This document shows positions 34,370 to 44,095 of a stretch of DNA of 47,749 nt, piece after piece. The DNA comes from Eubacteriales bacterium. GTDB lineage: Bacteria; Bacillota; Clostridia; Monoglobales; Firm-18. The stretch spans positions 1-47,749 of the forward strand of contig JAQVDK010000004.1 of NCBI GenBank assembly GCA_028697835.1. Reading direction: 5' to 3'. A program made the position numbers and the translations under genes. The notes beneath the pieces were generated by a model. The model searched no databases and had not been told where the DNA came from. It was given only the letters and a program-made list of their open reading frames with translations. Numbering within the stretch: the first letter of the stretch is position 1; the number at the start of each line of letters is the position of its first letter.

Positions 34370-36982
34370 ATGAAAAAAGTTAAAAATGTTTTATCATGGG
34401 TCCTTCAAAAAACGAAAACTCTCAATAATTTAAAGCTTTTTATAAAGCTTTTAATCAGCTTTTTTTTAATTACTGCGCTATGCGGTATAGTAGGGTTTGT
34501 TGGGATGAGTAATATTAAAAATCTTATTTCTATTAATCAAGAGGTTTTTGATAAGCTCAACTTTCCTATGGTTTACATAACAAATCTAAATGAAACTTAC
34601 TATAAAATGAAAAGCAACATGATTGAAGCCGTACATAGCGAAAGAAGCTTATCTGCTATACAGAACGTATCGAATTTTAAGTCACAAATAGCCTATATTA
34701 ACGAAAGCCTTAACAAAACGTGGGGCGAAGACGAGCATGTATTGGCGGAAAAATACAACGAAGCAATCGACGTATTACTAAACGACATAGATATTTTTAT
34801 GGAATATGTAAACAGCGGCGACAAACAGAGGGCGGCGGATTATTTATATAATACAATTGACGAAAACCTTTTCTTTTTGGAAATGCATATAAAAAATATA
34901 TCAACCGCAAAAATTACCAGCGGCCGAAAGATGGTTGTAGAAAGCGAACAGGAAGGCGACAGGGCTTTGGTGGTAATGTCCGTTGTTCTTGCAACCATAT
35001 TGGTGCTTAGTGTCCTTATCGGGCTGCTACTGTCGTTTAGCGTAAGCGGAAGGATTAAAAATCTTATTCGGGTGGCGCAAAGGCTTGCCGTTGGCGATAC
35101 CACTTTGCTGCCCACAGACTTTTCAAAGGACGAGGTAGGCCAACTGTCCCGCGCTTTTGCCAACATGATAAACAATATAAGCGAACAGGCTGCCATAATC
35201 GAAAAAATCGGGCAAGGAGATACGGATGTATTCATCGAGCCTAAGTCCGAAAATGACATGCTGTCAAAAGGAATTTTAAATGTTATCGGTAACCTTGACA
35301 GCTTGATGAATGAAATTAACTATCTGATTAGCGAATCTAAAAACCAGAATTTTGATGCAGTGGGTGATATATCCAAGTTCTTGGGAAGGAATAAAGAAAT
35401 TGTCGAAGGTATAAATCAAACATTGGCATTGGTAAGGGAGAAGATATTCTGGTATCAGGAAATGCTGGATTCGATTCCCGTTGCGCTTTTGGCTACAGAC
35501 CGTGATTATAATTTCACCTTTGTAAACAAACCTGTGCAAGAGTTCTTTAAGCTTGAAAGGGAAGAGATGGTTGGAAAGCCTTGCGATGTTTTGAATGTGG
35601 GGCTTTGCAGGGAAAAAGGCTGCAGGATGGATGAGCTGGGAGAAGATGAAAAGCTTAACATTATTAACATCGAAGATTCAACATTCCAAGTAAGCTCTCA
35701 CTATGTTTACGGGCCCAATGGCGAAGAGACGGGACAGATTGAGCTTGTGCAGGACATAACAGCAAGAATGAGGGCACTGGAATATCAAAAACAAGAGGTT
35801 GAAAGGCTTTCAAGGAACCTTAAGCTTTTTGCGGACGGAAACCTAAACTTGGATTTTGAAGTGGGAGAGGGCGACGAATATACCATCGAGGAAAGAAAGC
35901 TTTTCACGGAGATAAATAACAGCTTTGCCGAGGCAATACACTCCATATACAGCTATATTCAGGAAATAACCAATGCTTTAAGCGAAATGTCCGAGGGTAA
36001 CCTTAATGTTGTAATTGCATCCGACTTTAAAGGGGATTATATACAGATTAAAAACTCCATTAACAGCATAATCGATTCGTTTAATTCCATTATAGGCGCT
36101 GTAAACGTAACCGCAGGACAGGTTGCAGCAGGTGCAAGACAGGTATCCGAGGGCAGCAGGAACTTGTCTCAAGGCGCTTCGGAGCAGGCAAGCTCTGTAG
36201 AAGAACTTACCGCAGCCATTGCACAGGTTGCCTCTCAAACCAAGAGCAATGCAAGCAGTGCAAGCGAAACCAACCAGCTTACACTGGACGTTAAAAATAA
36301 TGCCGCGCAAGGAAATGTCTATATGAAGGAAATGCTTGAGGTAATAGACAAAATTAACGAATCCTGCAACAATATTTCCAAAATAATTAAAGTTATAGAC
36401 GAGATAGCTTTCCAAACCAATATTCTTGCTCTAAACGCCTCGGTAGAGGCAGCAAGGGCGGGCCAACACGGAAAAGGCTTCGCTGTTGTTGCGGAGGAGG
36501 TTAGAAACCTTGCTACACGCAGCGCTAACGCTGCAAAGGAAACGGAAGCTTTGATAGAAAGCTCCTTGAATGTGGCAAAGCAAGGCACGGTTAAGGCACA
36601 GCAAACATATGAGGCTTTAAATGTAATTGTTGACGGTGTTGACAAAGCGGCAGAGCTTTTAGGTGCAATTGCAAGGGCTTCCGAGGATCAGGCAAATGCC
36701 ATTGCCCAAATTAACAGGGGAGTTGAACAGGTTTCAAAGGTGGTCCAGACCAACTCGGCAACTTCCGAGGAAAGCGCAGCTGCAAGCGAGGAGCTTTTAA
36801 GCCAAGCAGAGCAGCTAAAATCCATGGTTGGAAGGTTTGCCTTAAGGGACGAGTATACATATGACGAAGAAGTGCCGTCGTTTGAGCCTTTGGGAAAAAA
36901 AGAAGATGATGTTCAAGGCGACGATGGCGATGATGAAATGATAAAAATTGAGCTTGGCAGCGATGACTTCGGAAAGTATTAA
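34370..36982 (+). CDS. Methyl-accepting chemotaxis protein with PAS domain
   Basis: Transmembrane chemoreceptor, 870 residues. Membrane segments at about 22-46 and 199-225 flank a helical four-helix-bundle sensor region (50-195). A HAMP domain (224-276) is followed by a second HAMP-like stretch, a PAS domain (about 360-465), a further HAMP-like segment (487-575) and the signalling domain with the hairpin tip at about 676-715 ([20 protein letters not shown]). The PAS domain has a Cys cluster C405, C413, C418. There is no CheR-tethering pentapeptide at the acidic C-terminus. ATG 34370 with GGGAG upstream is preferred over 34352 inside cheW. Confidence 0.94.
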   Translation: MKKVKNVLSWVLQKTKTLNNLKLFIKLLISFFLITALCGIVGFVGMSNIKNLISINQEVFDKLNFPMVYITNLNETYYKMKSNMIEAVHSERSLSAIQNVSNFKSQIAYINESLNKTWGEDEHVLAEKYNEAIDVLLNDIDIFMEYVNSGDKQRAADYLYNTIDENLFFLEMHIKNISTAKITSGRKMVVESEQEGDRALVVMSVVLATILVLSVLIGLLLSFSVSGRIKNLIRVAQRLAVGDTTLLPTDFSKDEVGQLSRAFANMINNISEQAAIIEKIGQGDTDVFIEPKSENDMLSKGILNVIGNLDSLMNEINYLISESKNQNFDAVGDISKFLGRNKEIVEGINQTLALVREKIFWYQEMLDSIPVALLATDRDYNFTFVNKPVQEFFKLEREEMVGKPCDVLNVGLCREKGCRMDELGEDEKLNIINIEDSTFQVSSHYVYGPNGEETGQIELVQDITARMRALEYQKQEVERLSRNLKLFADGNLNLDFEVGEGDEYTIEERKLFTEINNSFAEAIHSIYSYIQEITNALSEMSEGNLNVVIASDFKGDYIQIKNSINSIIDSFNSIIGAVNVTAGQVAAGARQVSEGSRNLSQGASEQASSVEELTAAIAQVASQTKSNASSASETNQLTLDVKNNAAQGNVYMKEMLEVIDKINESCNNISKIIKVIDEIAFQTNILALNASVEAARAGQHGKGFAVVAEEVRNLATRSANAAKETEALIESSLNVAKQGTVKAQQTYEALNVIVDGVDKAAELLGAIARASEDQANAIAQINRGVEQVSKVVQTNSATSEESAAASEELLSQAEQLKSMVGRFALRDEYTYDEEVPSFEPLGKKEDDVQGDDGDDEMIKIELGSDDFGKY

Positions 36983-37003
36983 TACACTAACAGGAGCTTG
37001 CTT

Positions 37004-37816
37004 ATGATATCAATTAATGACACGGACTTTAAAAAACTGACTGGTTATATAAAAAGGCACTATGGTATTAATTTGACTGCAAAGCGGACTCTTGTGGAGG
37101 GACGTTTGGCGAATGTGATTATCAGAAAGGGCTTTAATGATTATTCTTCGTATTTAGAGCATATTTTTTCCGATACATCCGGCAAGGAAATGAAGGAGCT
37201 TTTAAATATTTTAACCACCAACCACACCTTTTTCATGCGGGAGGCAAAGCATTTTTCATACTTACAAAAAACAGTCCTTCCATATTTGGAAGAGAAAGTC
37301 AAGGACAGGGACCTTAGAATATGGAGCGCGGGGTGTTCCACAGGCGAAGAGCCTTACACCCTCGCCATGATAATTGATGAGTATTTTGGCGCCAAAAAGC
37401 TTGGCTGGGATACAAAAATCCTTGCCACAGACCTGTCGGAGCGGGCTTTGAACATTGCTGTAAAAGGAAGATATACAAAAGAGCAAATCGAAAGCCTGCC
37501 GGATGTATGGAAGGTAAGCTATTTAAGCAAGGTAAACGGGGAAACATTCGAGATAAAAAGAAGGATTAAGAACGAAATAATATTTAGGCAGTTTAACTTG
37601 TTGGACGATTTTCCTTTCAAAAAAGAGTTTCATGTTATCTTTTGCAGAAATGTTATGATTTATTTTGATTATGATGCAAAAATGAATATTTTGGAAAAGT
37701 TTTATAAATTTCTCGAGCCGGGAGGGTATTTGTTTATAGGCCATTCCGAATCAATAAATGTAAATGAAAGTGAATTTAAGTATGTTATGCCGTCTGTATA
37801 TCGAAAACCGAATTGA
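37004..37816 (+). CDS. cheR: Chemotaxis protein methyltransferase CheR
   Basis: Transfers methyl groups from S-adenosylmethionine to receptor glutamates; 270 residues. N-terminal helical domain (1-85) ending TTNHTFFMRE, then SAM-binding motif WSAGCSTGEEPYTLAM at 107-122, and CRNVMIYF and LFIGHSES. ATG with AGGAG 7 nt upstream. It follows the MCP directly, an unusual position for Firmicutes, where cheR is commonly elsewhere. Confidence 0.95.
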   Translation: MISINDTDFKKLTGYIKRHYGINLTAKRTLVEGRLANVIIRKGFNDYSSYLEHIFSDTSGKEMKELLNILTTNHTFFMREAKHFSYLQKTVLPYLEEKVKDRDLRIWSAGCSTGEEPYTLAMIIDEYFGAKKLGWDTKILATDLSERALNIAVKGRYTKEQIESLPDVWKVSYLSKVNGETFEIKRRIKNEIIFRQFNLLDDFPFKKEFHVIFCRNVMIYFDYDAKMNILEKFYKFLEPGGYLFIGHSESINVNESEFKYVMPSVYRKPN

Positions 37817-37867
37817 CGGGAATTTATTTTAAGGCGATTGACGTTTCCTTTAAAGTTAGGGGGCTGT

Positions 37868-38626
37868 ATGTTGGCAGAACAAGAGATAACTTACGATATG
37901 TGGGTTGAATTTAAAGAAAATCCATGTATTGAAATGCGAAACCATATTTTGCTAAGCTATTTGGGCCTTGTAAAGAATATTGCATGGCGCCTTGTCCCTA
38001 CTTATAAAAACCACTTGGAATTTGACGATTTATACAGCTTGGGCGTTTTAGGGCTGATGGACGCAATCGAAAAATATGATGTAGAGAAGAATATCAAGTT
38101 TGAAACATATGCCTCATTAAGAATAAAAGGAGCCATAATAGACCAAATAAGAAAACAGGACTGGATTCCCAGAAACCTCAGGCAAAAAATCAAAATGGTT
38201 GAGGATGCGTACAGCACGCTTGAAAACAGGGACGGCAAAGCGCCTTCCGACAAAGAAATGGCACAATACCTTGGCATAAGCACCTTAGAAGTGAAAAAAA
38301 TTATAACCGAGTCATATACATATCAGGTTATATCTATGGACGAGCAGCTTATGGACATCATGAACAAAGACGAACTAATTTCAAAAGAAACATCTCCCGA
38401 GCAGGATTACGAGAATAAAGAACTTAAAAAAGAACTGGCGGAGATTATAGATAGGCTCACGCCGAACGAAAAGATGGTAATTTCCCTTTACTATTTTGAT
38501 GAGCTTAATCAAAAAGAAATAAGCAATGTTATGAATTTAAGCGAATCTCGGGTTTCACAGCTTCACAGCCGGGCGCTTATTAAAATAAAATCACACATTT
38601 CAAAACGAAAATTATTTAATGTTTAG
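37868..38626 (+). CDS. sigD: RNA polymerase sigma factor for flagellar genes, SigD/FliA
   Basis: Sigma-28 family factor of 252 residues that directs late flagellar and chemotaxis transcription. Region 2 includes HLEFDDLYSLGVLGLMDAIE and FETYASLRIKGAIIDQIRK; region 3 WIPRNLRQK; region 4 the helix-turn-helix LNQKEISNVMNLSESRVSQL. ATG 37868 with AGGGGG just upstream is preferred over 37838. Its antagonist FlgM is encoded at 40821. Confidence 0.95.
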   Translation: MLAEQEITYDMWVEFKENPCIEMRNHILLSYLGLVKNIAWRLVPTYKNHLEFDDLYSLGVLGLMDAIEKYDVEKNIKFETYASLRIKGAIIDQIRKQDWIPRNLRQKIKMVEDAYSTLENRDGKAPSDKEMAQYLGISTLEVKKIITESYTYQVISMDEQLMDIMNKDELISKETSPEQDYENKELKKELAEIIDRLTPNEKMVISLYYFDELNQKEISNVMNLSESRVSQLHSRALIKIKSHISKRKLFNV

Positions 38627-38638
38627 GAGAGCAGTGAA

Positions 38639-39169
38639 ATGGAAATTGTATTAGGTATGGTTTTGGTTGTAAGTATTATGATTTTATGTGCCCTTATTGT
38701 TAACGGATATTTTTTGTACCGAAACAGCAAAAACACAATGTTTCTGGACAGCCAAAGGAGCGATAAGGAAAGTCAGCTTGTTGATTTGTATAATTTGCTT
38801 GAACACGCAATGGACGAATTTGACAAATATATAAGCGATGTTAAAGCCGAAATACAAAAAGACAAGGATGAAATATCCAAGCTAAAGGATGAGATTTTGG
38901 TTAAATTTGGCGCCGCTTTGGCAGAAGGAGAAAAACCCAAGGAGGATGAAGGCGTCTGGGCAGAGGAAAATACCTCCGAAGCAGTGGAAAACAAACCGGT
39001 GTCTGCCAATATAAACAAAGCCAAGGATTTAAAAGAAATAAAAATAAAAACTTTGCATAAACAAGGAAAATCAATCCCTGACATTGCCAAAGAATTGGAT
39101 ATTGGGCAGGGTGAGGTTAGCCTGATTTTAAATTTTGATAAAAATAATAAAAAAAGTGAAGAAAGATAG
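38639..39169 (+). CDS. SwrB-like (YlxL/DUF6115) membrane protein
   Basis: A 176-residue protein with an N-terminal membrane helix (about 4-26), a Lys/Glu coiled coil (45-90), an acidic linker and a C-terminal helix-turn-helix-like segment (IKTLHKQGKSIPDIAKELD). The position right after sigD and this architecture match Bacillus SwrB, which promotes FliPQR gate maturation. Sequence similarity to SwrB itself is low by eye, so the name is by position and architecture. Confidence 0.7.
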   Translation: MEIVLGMVLVVSIMILCALIVNGYFLYRNSKNTMFLDSQRSDKESQLVDLYNLLEHAMDEFDKYISDVKAEIQKDKDEISKLKDEILVKFGAALAEGEKPKEDEGVWAEENTSEAVENKPVSANINKAKDLKEIKIKTLHKQGKSIPDIAKELDIGQGEVSLILNFDKNNKKSEER

Positions 39170-39188
39170 CAAGAAAACGACAGGTTTA

Positions 39189-39199
39189 TCCGATATAAT
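39189..39199 (+). promoter_or_regulatory. Possible sigma-28 -10 element before the rod genes
   Basis: TCCGATAT (39189-39196) matches 7 of 8 bases of the sigma-28 -10, and a TATAAT overlaps it at 39194-39199. No good -35 is seen for either at the right spacing, so this is a weak candidate for a promoter of the block from 39231. Confidence 0.3.
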
Positions 39200-39230
39200 A
39201 TATAGATGGATATTGTAAAGGAGTTTTTAT

Positions 39231-39983
39231 ATGCTAAGAAGCATGCAAAGAATTGCATTCTCCATGAAAACGCAGGAGAGCAAAATGGATGTAATAGCCA
39301 ACAATATAGCAAATGCAAATACAAGAGCATATAAAAAAGAAGCGCTTACAACCCGCTCTTTCGGGGAATATATGCTAAATGCAATCGAAAATAACAAAAA
39401 ATCTCCAGCGCAAATTCCCGTTGGCGCTATAAGCCTTGGGGTGGGGTTTGCCGCCCATAGAAGTGTTTTTACGCAAGGCGACCTTCAAGAAACAGGATAC
39501 AGCACGGACTTTGCAATAAATGGCGACGGTTTTTTTGTTTTGGAAACACCTGATGGACTCCAATATACAAGGGCAGGAAATTTCACCTTTGATGATGAAG
39601 GATATTTGGTAAGCCAAGGCACAGGTTTAAGGGGTTATGTCCTTTCCGAAGACGGAAGGATTCAATCTTTGGACAGAAACATTCAGATTGACAAAAACGG
39701 GTTCATTTCCGGCGGCGGACGCCTTAGAATCCAACACTTTAACGATTTAGGGCTGCTTACCAAAGAAGCCGGTGGCAACTATACCAATACCGACCCGCAA
39801 AACATATCACAGCAAGGAAGCTATACCATAATGCAGAGATACTTGGAAGCGTCCAATGTAAATGTCATAGATGAAACAAGGGATATGCTTGTTGTAAAGC
39901 GCAACTACGAAAGCTGCCAGCAGATTATAAGAATGATGGACGATACGCTTGGAAAAGCTGCAAATGATATAGCAAGGCTTTAG
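39231..39983 (+). CDS. flgF: Flagellar rod protein, FlgF/FlhO type
   Basis: Rod/hook family protein of 250 residues: N-terminal VIANNIANANTRAYKKEAL, central GFFVLETPDGLQYTRAGNF, C-terminal VIDETRDMLVVKRNYESCQQ. It is the first of a pair equivalent to Bacillus flhO-flhP. ATG with AAAGGAG upstream. FlgF versus FlgG assignment is by order. Confidence 0.85.
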   Translation: MLRSMQRIAFSMKTQESKMDVIANNIANANTRAYKKEALTTRSFGEYMLNAIENNKKSPAQIPVGAISLGVGFAAHRSVFTQGDLQETGYSTDFAINGDGFFVLETPDGLQYTRAGNFTFDDEGYLVSQGTGLRGYVLSEDGRIQSLDRNIQIDKNGFISGGGRLRIQHFNDLGLLTKEAGGNYTNTDPQNISQQGSYTIMQRYLEASNVNVIDETRDMLVVKRNYESCQQIIRMMDDTLGKAANDIARL

Positions 39984-40029
39984 TTTATATGTCAATGCTG
40001 ATTAGAGCAAGGAAGGCAGGGGTTAAAAA

Positions 40030-40782
40030 ATGATTCAAGCTTTTTATACTGCTTCGGCGGGGATTAGGGCTCAACAAAAGAACATGGATGTTATAGCTCA
40101 TAACATTGCAAATATAAACACACCCGGATATCGAGTAAAACGCGCGGAGTTTTCCGAGCTTTTAAACACGATAGCAGACAGACAGGATGATGTTTTAAAC
40201 ACCGGCTACGGCGTGGCAGTGTCATCAATATCCACAATGCCCTTGCCCGGTCATGTAAATCCGTTTGGGCTTGCCATAGACAATGATGGGTATTTTGTGA
40301 TTGAAAACGACCAAGGCTTTAGAAGCTATACAAAAAACGGAAACTTTAGACCCGTTACCCAGGACGGGGTAAATTACTTTCTCGGTACGGAAAATGGCGA
40401 ATATGTTTTAGACGAAAACTTTAACATGATTCCCGTTTCCCAAAACCCGGATATGTTTGTAGTTCACGACGGTCAAATATATAACGCAGGGCAAAACGGT
40501 GAAGCTCCAATAAAGCCTGCCATAGTAAGGTTTGACGATGATGCCCAGCTTGAAGTTTTAAGCGGCGGAAATGTGCTAAACACCAAGGATTCCCAGCCGC
40601 ATATAGACACTTCTTCGCGTGTTACGGTAAATTATTCGGACGAATTGTCCGCACTTGCCGCGGATAATTACCTTAGCGAGATGTCAAGAATGGTTCAAAC
40701 ACAAATGGCATACAGGATTAATTCAAGGGTTTTGCAGACAGCGGACGAGATGCGGGGCATGGCAAACCGCCTTCGCTACTGA
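40030..40782 (+). CDS. flgG: Flagellar rod protein, FlgG/FlhP type
   Basis: Rod/hook family protein of 250 residues: VIAHNIANINTPGYRVKRAEF, central GYFVIENDQGFRSYTKNGNF, C-terminal MSRMVQTQMAYRINSRVLQT. It is the second of the FlhO/FlhP-like pair and probably the distal rod. ATG preceded by GGAAGGCAGGGG. Confidence 0.87.
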   Translation: MIQAFYTASAGIRAQQKNMDVIAHNIANINTPGYRVKRAEFSELLNTIADRQDDVLNTGYGVAVSSISTMPLPGHVNPFGLAIDNDGYFVIENDQGFRSYTKNGNFRPVTQDGVNYFLGTENGEYVLDENFNMIPVSQNPDMFVVHDGQIYNAGQNGEAPIKPAIVRFDDDAQLEVLSGGNVLNTKDSQPHIDTSSRVTVNYSDELSALAADNYLSEMSRMVQTQMAYRINSRVLQTADEMRGMANRLRY

Positions 40783-40820
40783 GAATAACAAGTTTAACTG
40801 TTTAAATGGAAGGAATAGTG

Positions 40821-41117
40821 ATGAAAATGAACATTAACAGAATTAGTTCTGCTAATAATGTTTCCGGAATATATAGAAAAAACCAAAGCGATTTTTACAA
40901 AACCGAAAACAAAACCATAAAAAAGGATGCACTTGTCCTGTCGAAAGGCGGGCAAATCTTCAATGAAGCTTTAAAAGCCTTAAAAGCAATGCCCGAAGTT
41001 AGTGAAACTAAGGTAAACGAAATAAAAAACAGCATAAAAAACGGAAGCTACAATGTAAGCAGCGTTGATATTGCCGATAAGATGATTAAAGGCTTTAATT
41101 TCGACAAGCTTGTATAA
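40821..41117 (+). CDS. flgM: Anti-sigma-28 factor FlgM
   Basis: Holds SigD inactive until exported through the finished hook; 98 residues. The disordered N-terminal half is followed by the sigma-binding half, with KDALVLSKGGQIFNEALKAL and VNEIKNSIKNGSYNVSSVDIADKMI. ATG 40821 with AAGGA upstream; 40806 is a less likely start. Confidence 0.93.
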   Translation: MKMNINRISSANNVSGIYRKNQSDFYKTENKTIKKDALVLSKGGQIFNEALKALKAMPEVSETKVNEIKNSIKNGSYNVSSVDIADKMIKGFNFDKLV

Positions 41118-41139
41118 TTAAAGCAGAGAGGCTATGTAT

Positions 41140-41634
41140 ATGGATAATCTTATAGATAAGCTTATATCAATATTGGAAGAAATAGAAACCCTTGTCAGGG
41201 ATTTAATTAAAATATCCAACGAAAAAATGGATGTTTTGGTCAAATCCGATGTGGAAGCTTTAAGTGCAATTGTTGAAAAGGAACATTCCATAAAACACAA
41301 GATGGACATAGCAGAGAAAAAACGCAGGGAAACAGTCGCAAATTTGGCCGATTTTCTAAATATGGACAGTGAGATTGCCATACATGAAATAATTGATAAA
41401 GTGCAGGAGCCATGGAAAAGCAAGCTTTACGAAAAAAGCAAATTACTGAAAAAATTGGTTCATGAGTATAAAGAAACCAGTGAAATATGCAGTGATTTGA
41501 TTAAAAGCCATCTTGGCTTTATAGATTATATGATAAACTCTTTTTCCGGCGCTGAGGAGAACGTGACTTCATATGGGATTGGCGGATATTCAAAGCAAAA
41601 CGTTGCACAAAAAATTATCGATAACAAAGTATAG
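41140..41634 (+). CDS. flgN: Flagellar export chaperone FlgN
   Basis: Helical chaperone (164 residues) for the hook-filament junction proteins FlgK and FlgL, which are encoded immediately downstream. Opens MDNLIDKLISILEEIETLVR, followed by the KMDVLVKSDVEALSAIVEKE block typical of FlgN. ATG 41140 with AGAGAGG at correct spacing is preferred over 41134. Confidence 0.88.
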   Translation: MDNLIDKLISILEEIETLVRDLIKISNEKMDVLVKSDVEALSAIVEKEHSIKHKMDIAEKKRRETVANLADFLNMDSEIAIHEIIDKVQEPWKSKLYEKSKLLKKLVHEYKETSEICSDLIKSHLGFIDYMINSFSGAEENVTSYGIGGYSKQNVAQKIIDNKV

Positions 41635-41645
41635 GAGAAATATTT

Positions 41646-43091
41646 ATGGGTAGCTTTTTGGGTCTTAATATAGCACGTACGGGACTGTTGATAAACCAAA
41701 ACGGGCTTAATGTTACGGCAAAAAATATCTCTAATGCAAATACGGCTGGTTATACAAGGCAGCGTGTCATTTCAGTGCCTGCACCGTATAACCAGGGAGT
41801 CCAGCTTCTTGATATTGAGCAAGTTAGAGAGCATTTTTTAGACAATCAATACAGGGCGGAAGCGTCCTCCTTTGGCGAGTGGCAGATTAAGGCGGATGTG
41901 TCCTTGGCTATCGAGGATGTTTTTCAAGAGCCGTCCGATTACGGGCTTAGTGCAGCGGTTGACAATTTTTTTGGCGCTGTTTGGGAGATGAGCAACGAGC
42001 CTGAGTCTGCGGAAATGCGCGCTCAAGTCAGGCAAAATGCTGTTGACCTGACGGACACGCTAAACTATATATACCATAAGCTAATCACCATGCAAGAGCA
42101 TCAAAACGAAGAAATTTCAGTAATCGTAAGCAGTATTAATGGTTATGCAGAAGATATAAAGACCTTGAACGAGCAAATCTCAAGGTACGAGCAAACCGGC
42201 GGGAATGCCAACGAGCTTAGAGACCAGCGAAATATTATCTTGGACAAGCTGTCCGAGCTTGTTGACATATCAACAACCCAGAATTTAGACGGCAGCGTTT
42301 CCGTTATGATAGGCGGAGTGTATTTAGTCGATAAAAAACTGGTCAATAAAATAGAAGCTTCTTTGGACAAGCCAAACCCCATTGAAGGGGAGGGGATGCT
42401 TGTTTCTGTTAAATGGGAAAATGGCGACGATGTTTACATAAGCGCAGGAAAGCTAAAGGGTTACCTTGATATGCGTGACGGCACCGGCATAACAGCGGGC
42501 GATGAAACAAAGGCTATGGGAATTCCTTATTTTATAAACAAGATTAATGTTTTTGCCAATTCAATTGCCGAGACGGTAAACGAAATACACAAACAAGGCT
42601 ATACAATTCCCAACTTTACAAACGGCAATGTTTCTACAACGGGAAACTTGTTCTTTGATTCAAGCGACGGTGAAAAAATTACAGCAAAGAATATAACCAT
42701 AGCCGAAGCAATCAAAGACAGTGTTTTCAACATCGCATCTTCGGATACGGCTGTAAGTGAGCATAACAAAGGAAACAGCGGCATAATCAGCAAAATTGCG
42801 AAGCTGCAAACTGCAATGGACATTTCAGCCGGTGATGTAGGAAGCTTTTCAAGCTATACCAAACAAATTGCCTCGGAGATTGCTCTTGTGGCAAGCCAAA
42901 GCAGCAACAAGCTAAAAGGACAGAGTATAATAGTTCAAAGCATAAGCGACAGGCGGGCTTCCGTCTCGGGAGTTTCGATTGACGAGGAAATGACGAACAT
43001 GATTCAGTTCCAGCATGCCTACTCTGCCGCTGCAAGGCTTATGTCCGCTATAAATGAAAACCTTGATATTCTTATAAACAGAATGTTTTAA
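41646..43091 (+). CDS. flgK: Hook-associated protein FlgK (HAP1)
   Basis: First hook-filament junction protein, 481 residues. N-terminal NISNANTAGYTRQRV and the C-terminal D0 segment SIDEEMTNMIQFQHAYSAAA are typical. The central domain is short compared with enteric FlgK. ATG with AGGAG upstream. Confidence 0.95.
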   Translation: MGSFLGLNIARTGLLINQNGLNVTAKNISNANTAGYTRQRVISVPAPYNQGVQLLDIEQVREHFLDNQYRAEASSFGEWQIKADVSLAIEDVFQEPSDYGLSAAVDNFFGAVWEMSNEPESAEMRAQVRQNAVDLTDTLNYIYHKLITMQEHQNEEISVIVSSINGYAEDIKTLNEQISRYEQTGGNANELRDQRNIILDKLSELVDISTTQNLDGSVSVMIGGVYLVDKKLVNKIEASLDKPNPIEGEGMLVSVKWENGDDVYISAGKLKGYLDMRDGTGITAGDETKAMGIPYFINKINVFANSIAETVNEIHKQGYTIPNFTNGNVSTTGNLFFDSSDGEKITAKNITIAEAIKDSVFNIASSDTAVSEHNKGNSGIISKIAKLQTAMDISAGDVGSFSSYTKQIASEIALVASQSSNKLKGQSIIVQSISDRRASVSGVSIDEEMTNMIQFQHAYSAAARLMSAINENLDILINRMF

Positions 43092-43115
43092 TGTATTTGA
43101 AAAGGGGTGTGCTCA

Positions 43116-44066
43116 GTGAGAATCACCAACTCAATGATAATATCTAATTACGTTAGAAACCTTAATAACAATGGTAACAGCATAAGCAGGCTGCACAGTC
43201 AGATATCCTCAGGCAAAAGATTGCTTCGGGCATCTGACGACCCTCTTGCGGCAAGAAGAATAATGAATTTTAAGACGGACCTTGCCAGAACTGCGCAATA
43301 CACTTCCAATGTAACGCAGGCAAAACAGTGGATTGTTCAGACCGAAACTTCGCTAAACGAGCTGAACTCCTTGCTTACAAGGGTAAAGGAGCTAAATTTG
43401 CAAGCCAATAATGCCACCAAAGGTGCGGATGAAAGGGCAGCCATTGCTAACGAAATATCACAAATTATGGAGCAAGTTGTGGAAAATGCGAACACCATGT
43501 TCGTTGGAAGATATGTATTTGGCGGAATAAACACCCATGAAAAACCTTTTAAGGTGGAGGAAGTTGACGGTCAAAAAGTTCTTTTTTATAACGACCATAA
43601 CCTAAGCGAGCTTGACAAGCCTGAAAATGCTGCTATTTACGAAGATTTGAAATCCCAAAAGGTAAACTACACCTTAGCATTTAACTCAAGCATGGATGTT
43701 TCGTACAACGGCATTGACATAATGGGTGTAGGGGAAGATAATCTGTATTCGGTTTTAAACAACCTTAGAATTGCCCTTGAAACTCAAGATGCTGATGGAA
43801 TAAGCAATTCTTTGGATAAAGTTGACGCACATAAAAGCAATATCATTTCATATTTGGGTGAAATAGGAGGAAAGACAAACAGGCTGGAGGCTTTTGAAAA
43901 CCGTCTTTCCAACGACAAGTATAATTATGAGCAGATGCTCACGGAAGTGGAAGGCATTGATATATACGAGGTTATATTAAACCTGCAAAATGAAGAGGTT
44001 ATTTATCAGGCTGCATTGTCCGCCGGTTCAAGGCTGATTACAAGAACCCTGGCAGATTTCCTATAA
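43116..44066 (+). CDS. flgL: Hook-associated protein FlgL (HAP3)
   Basis: Second junction protein, 316 residues, related to flagellin. N-terminal region with SSGKRLLRASDDPLAARRIM and a C-terminal helix ending AGSRLITRTLADFL. The GTG at 43116 with AAAGGGGTG 8 nt upstream is chosen over an in-frame start at 43107. Confidence 0.94.
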   Translation: MRITNSMIISNYVRNLNNNGNSISRLHSQISSGKRLLRASDDPLAARRIMNFKTDLARTAQYTSNVTQAKQWIVQTETSLNELNSLLTRVKELNLQANNATKGADERAAIANEISQIMEQVVENANTMFVGRYVFGGINTHEKPFKVEEVDGQKVLFYNDHNLSELDKPENAAIYEDLKSQKVNYTLAFNSSMDVSYNGIDIMGVGEDNLYSVLNNLRIALETQDADGISNSLDKVDAHKSNIISYLGEIGGKTNRLEAFENRLSNDKYNYEQMLTEVEGIDIYEVILNLQNEEVIYQAALSAGSRLITRTLADFL

Positions 44067-44095
44067 AATCATATTGGGAAAAGAGGTTATGAAGC

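Noticed and set aside
41056-41080. TAAG...GCCGATAA resembling a sigma-28 promoter inside flgM
   Set aside because: The spacer is 13 bp and the -35 is imperfect; the bases encode conserved FlgM residues.
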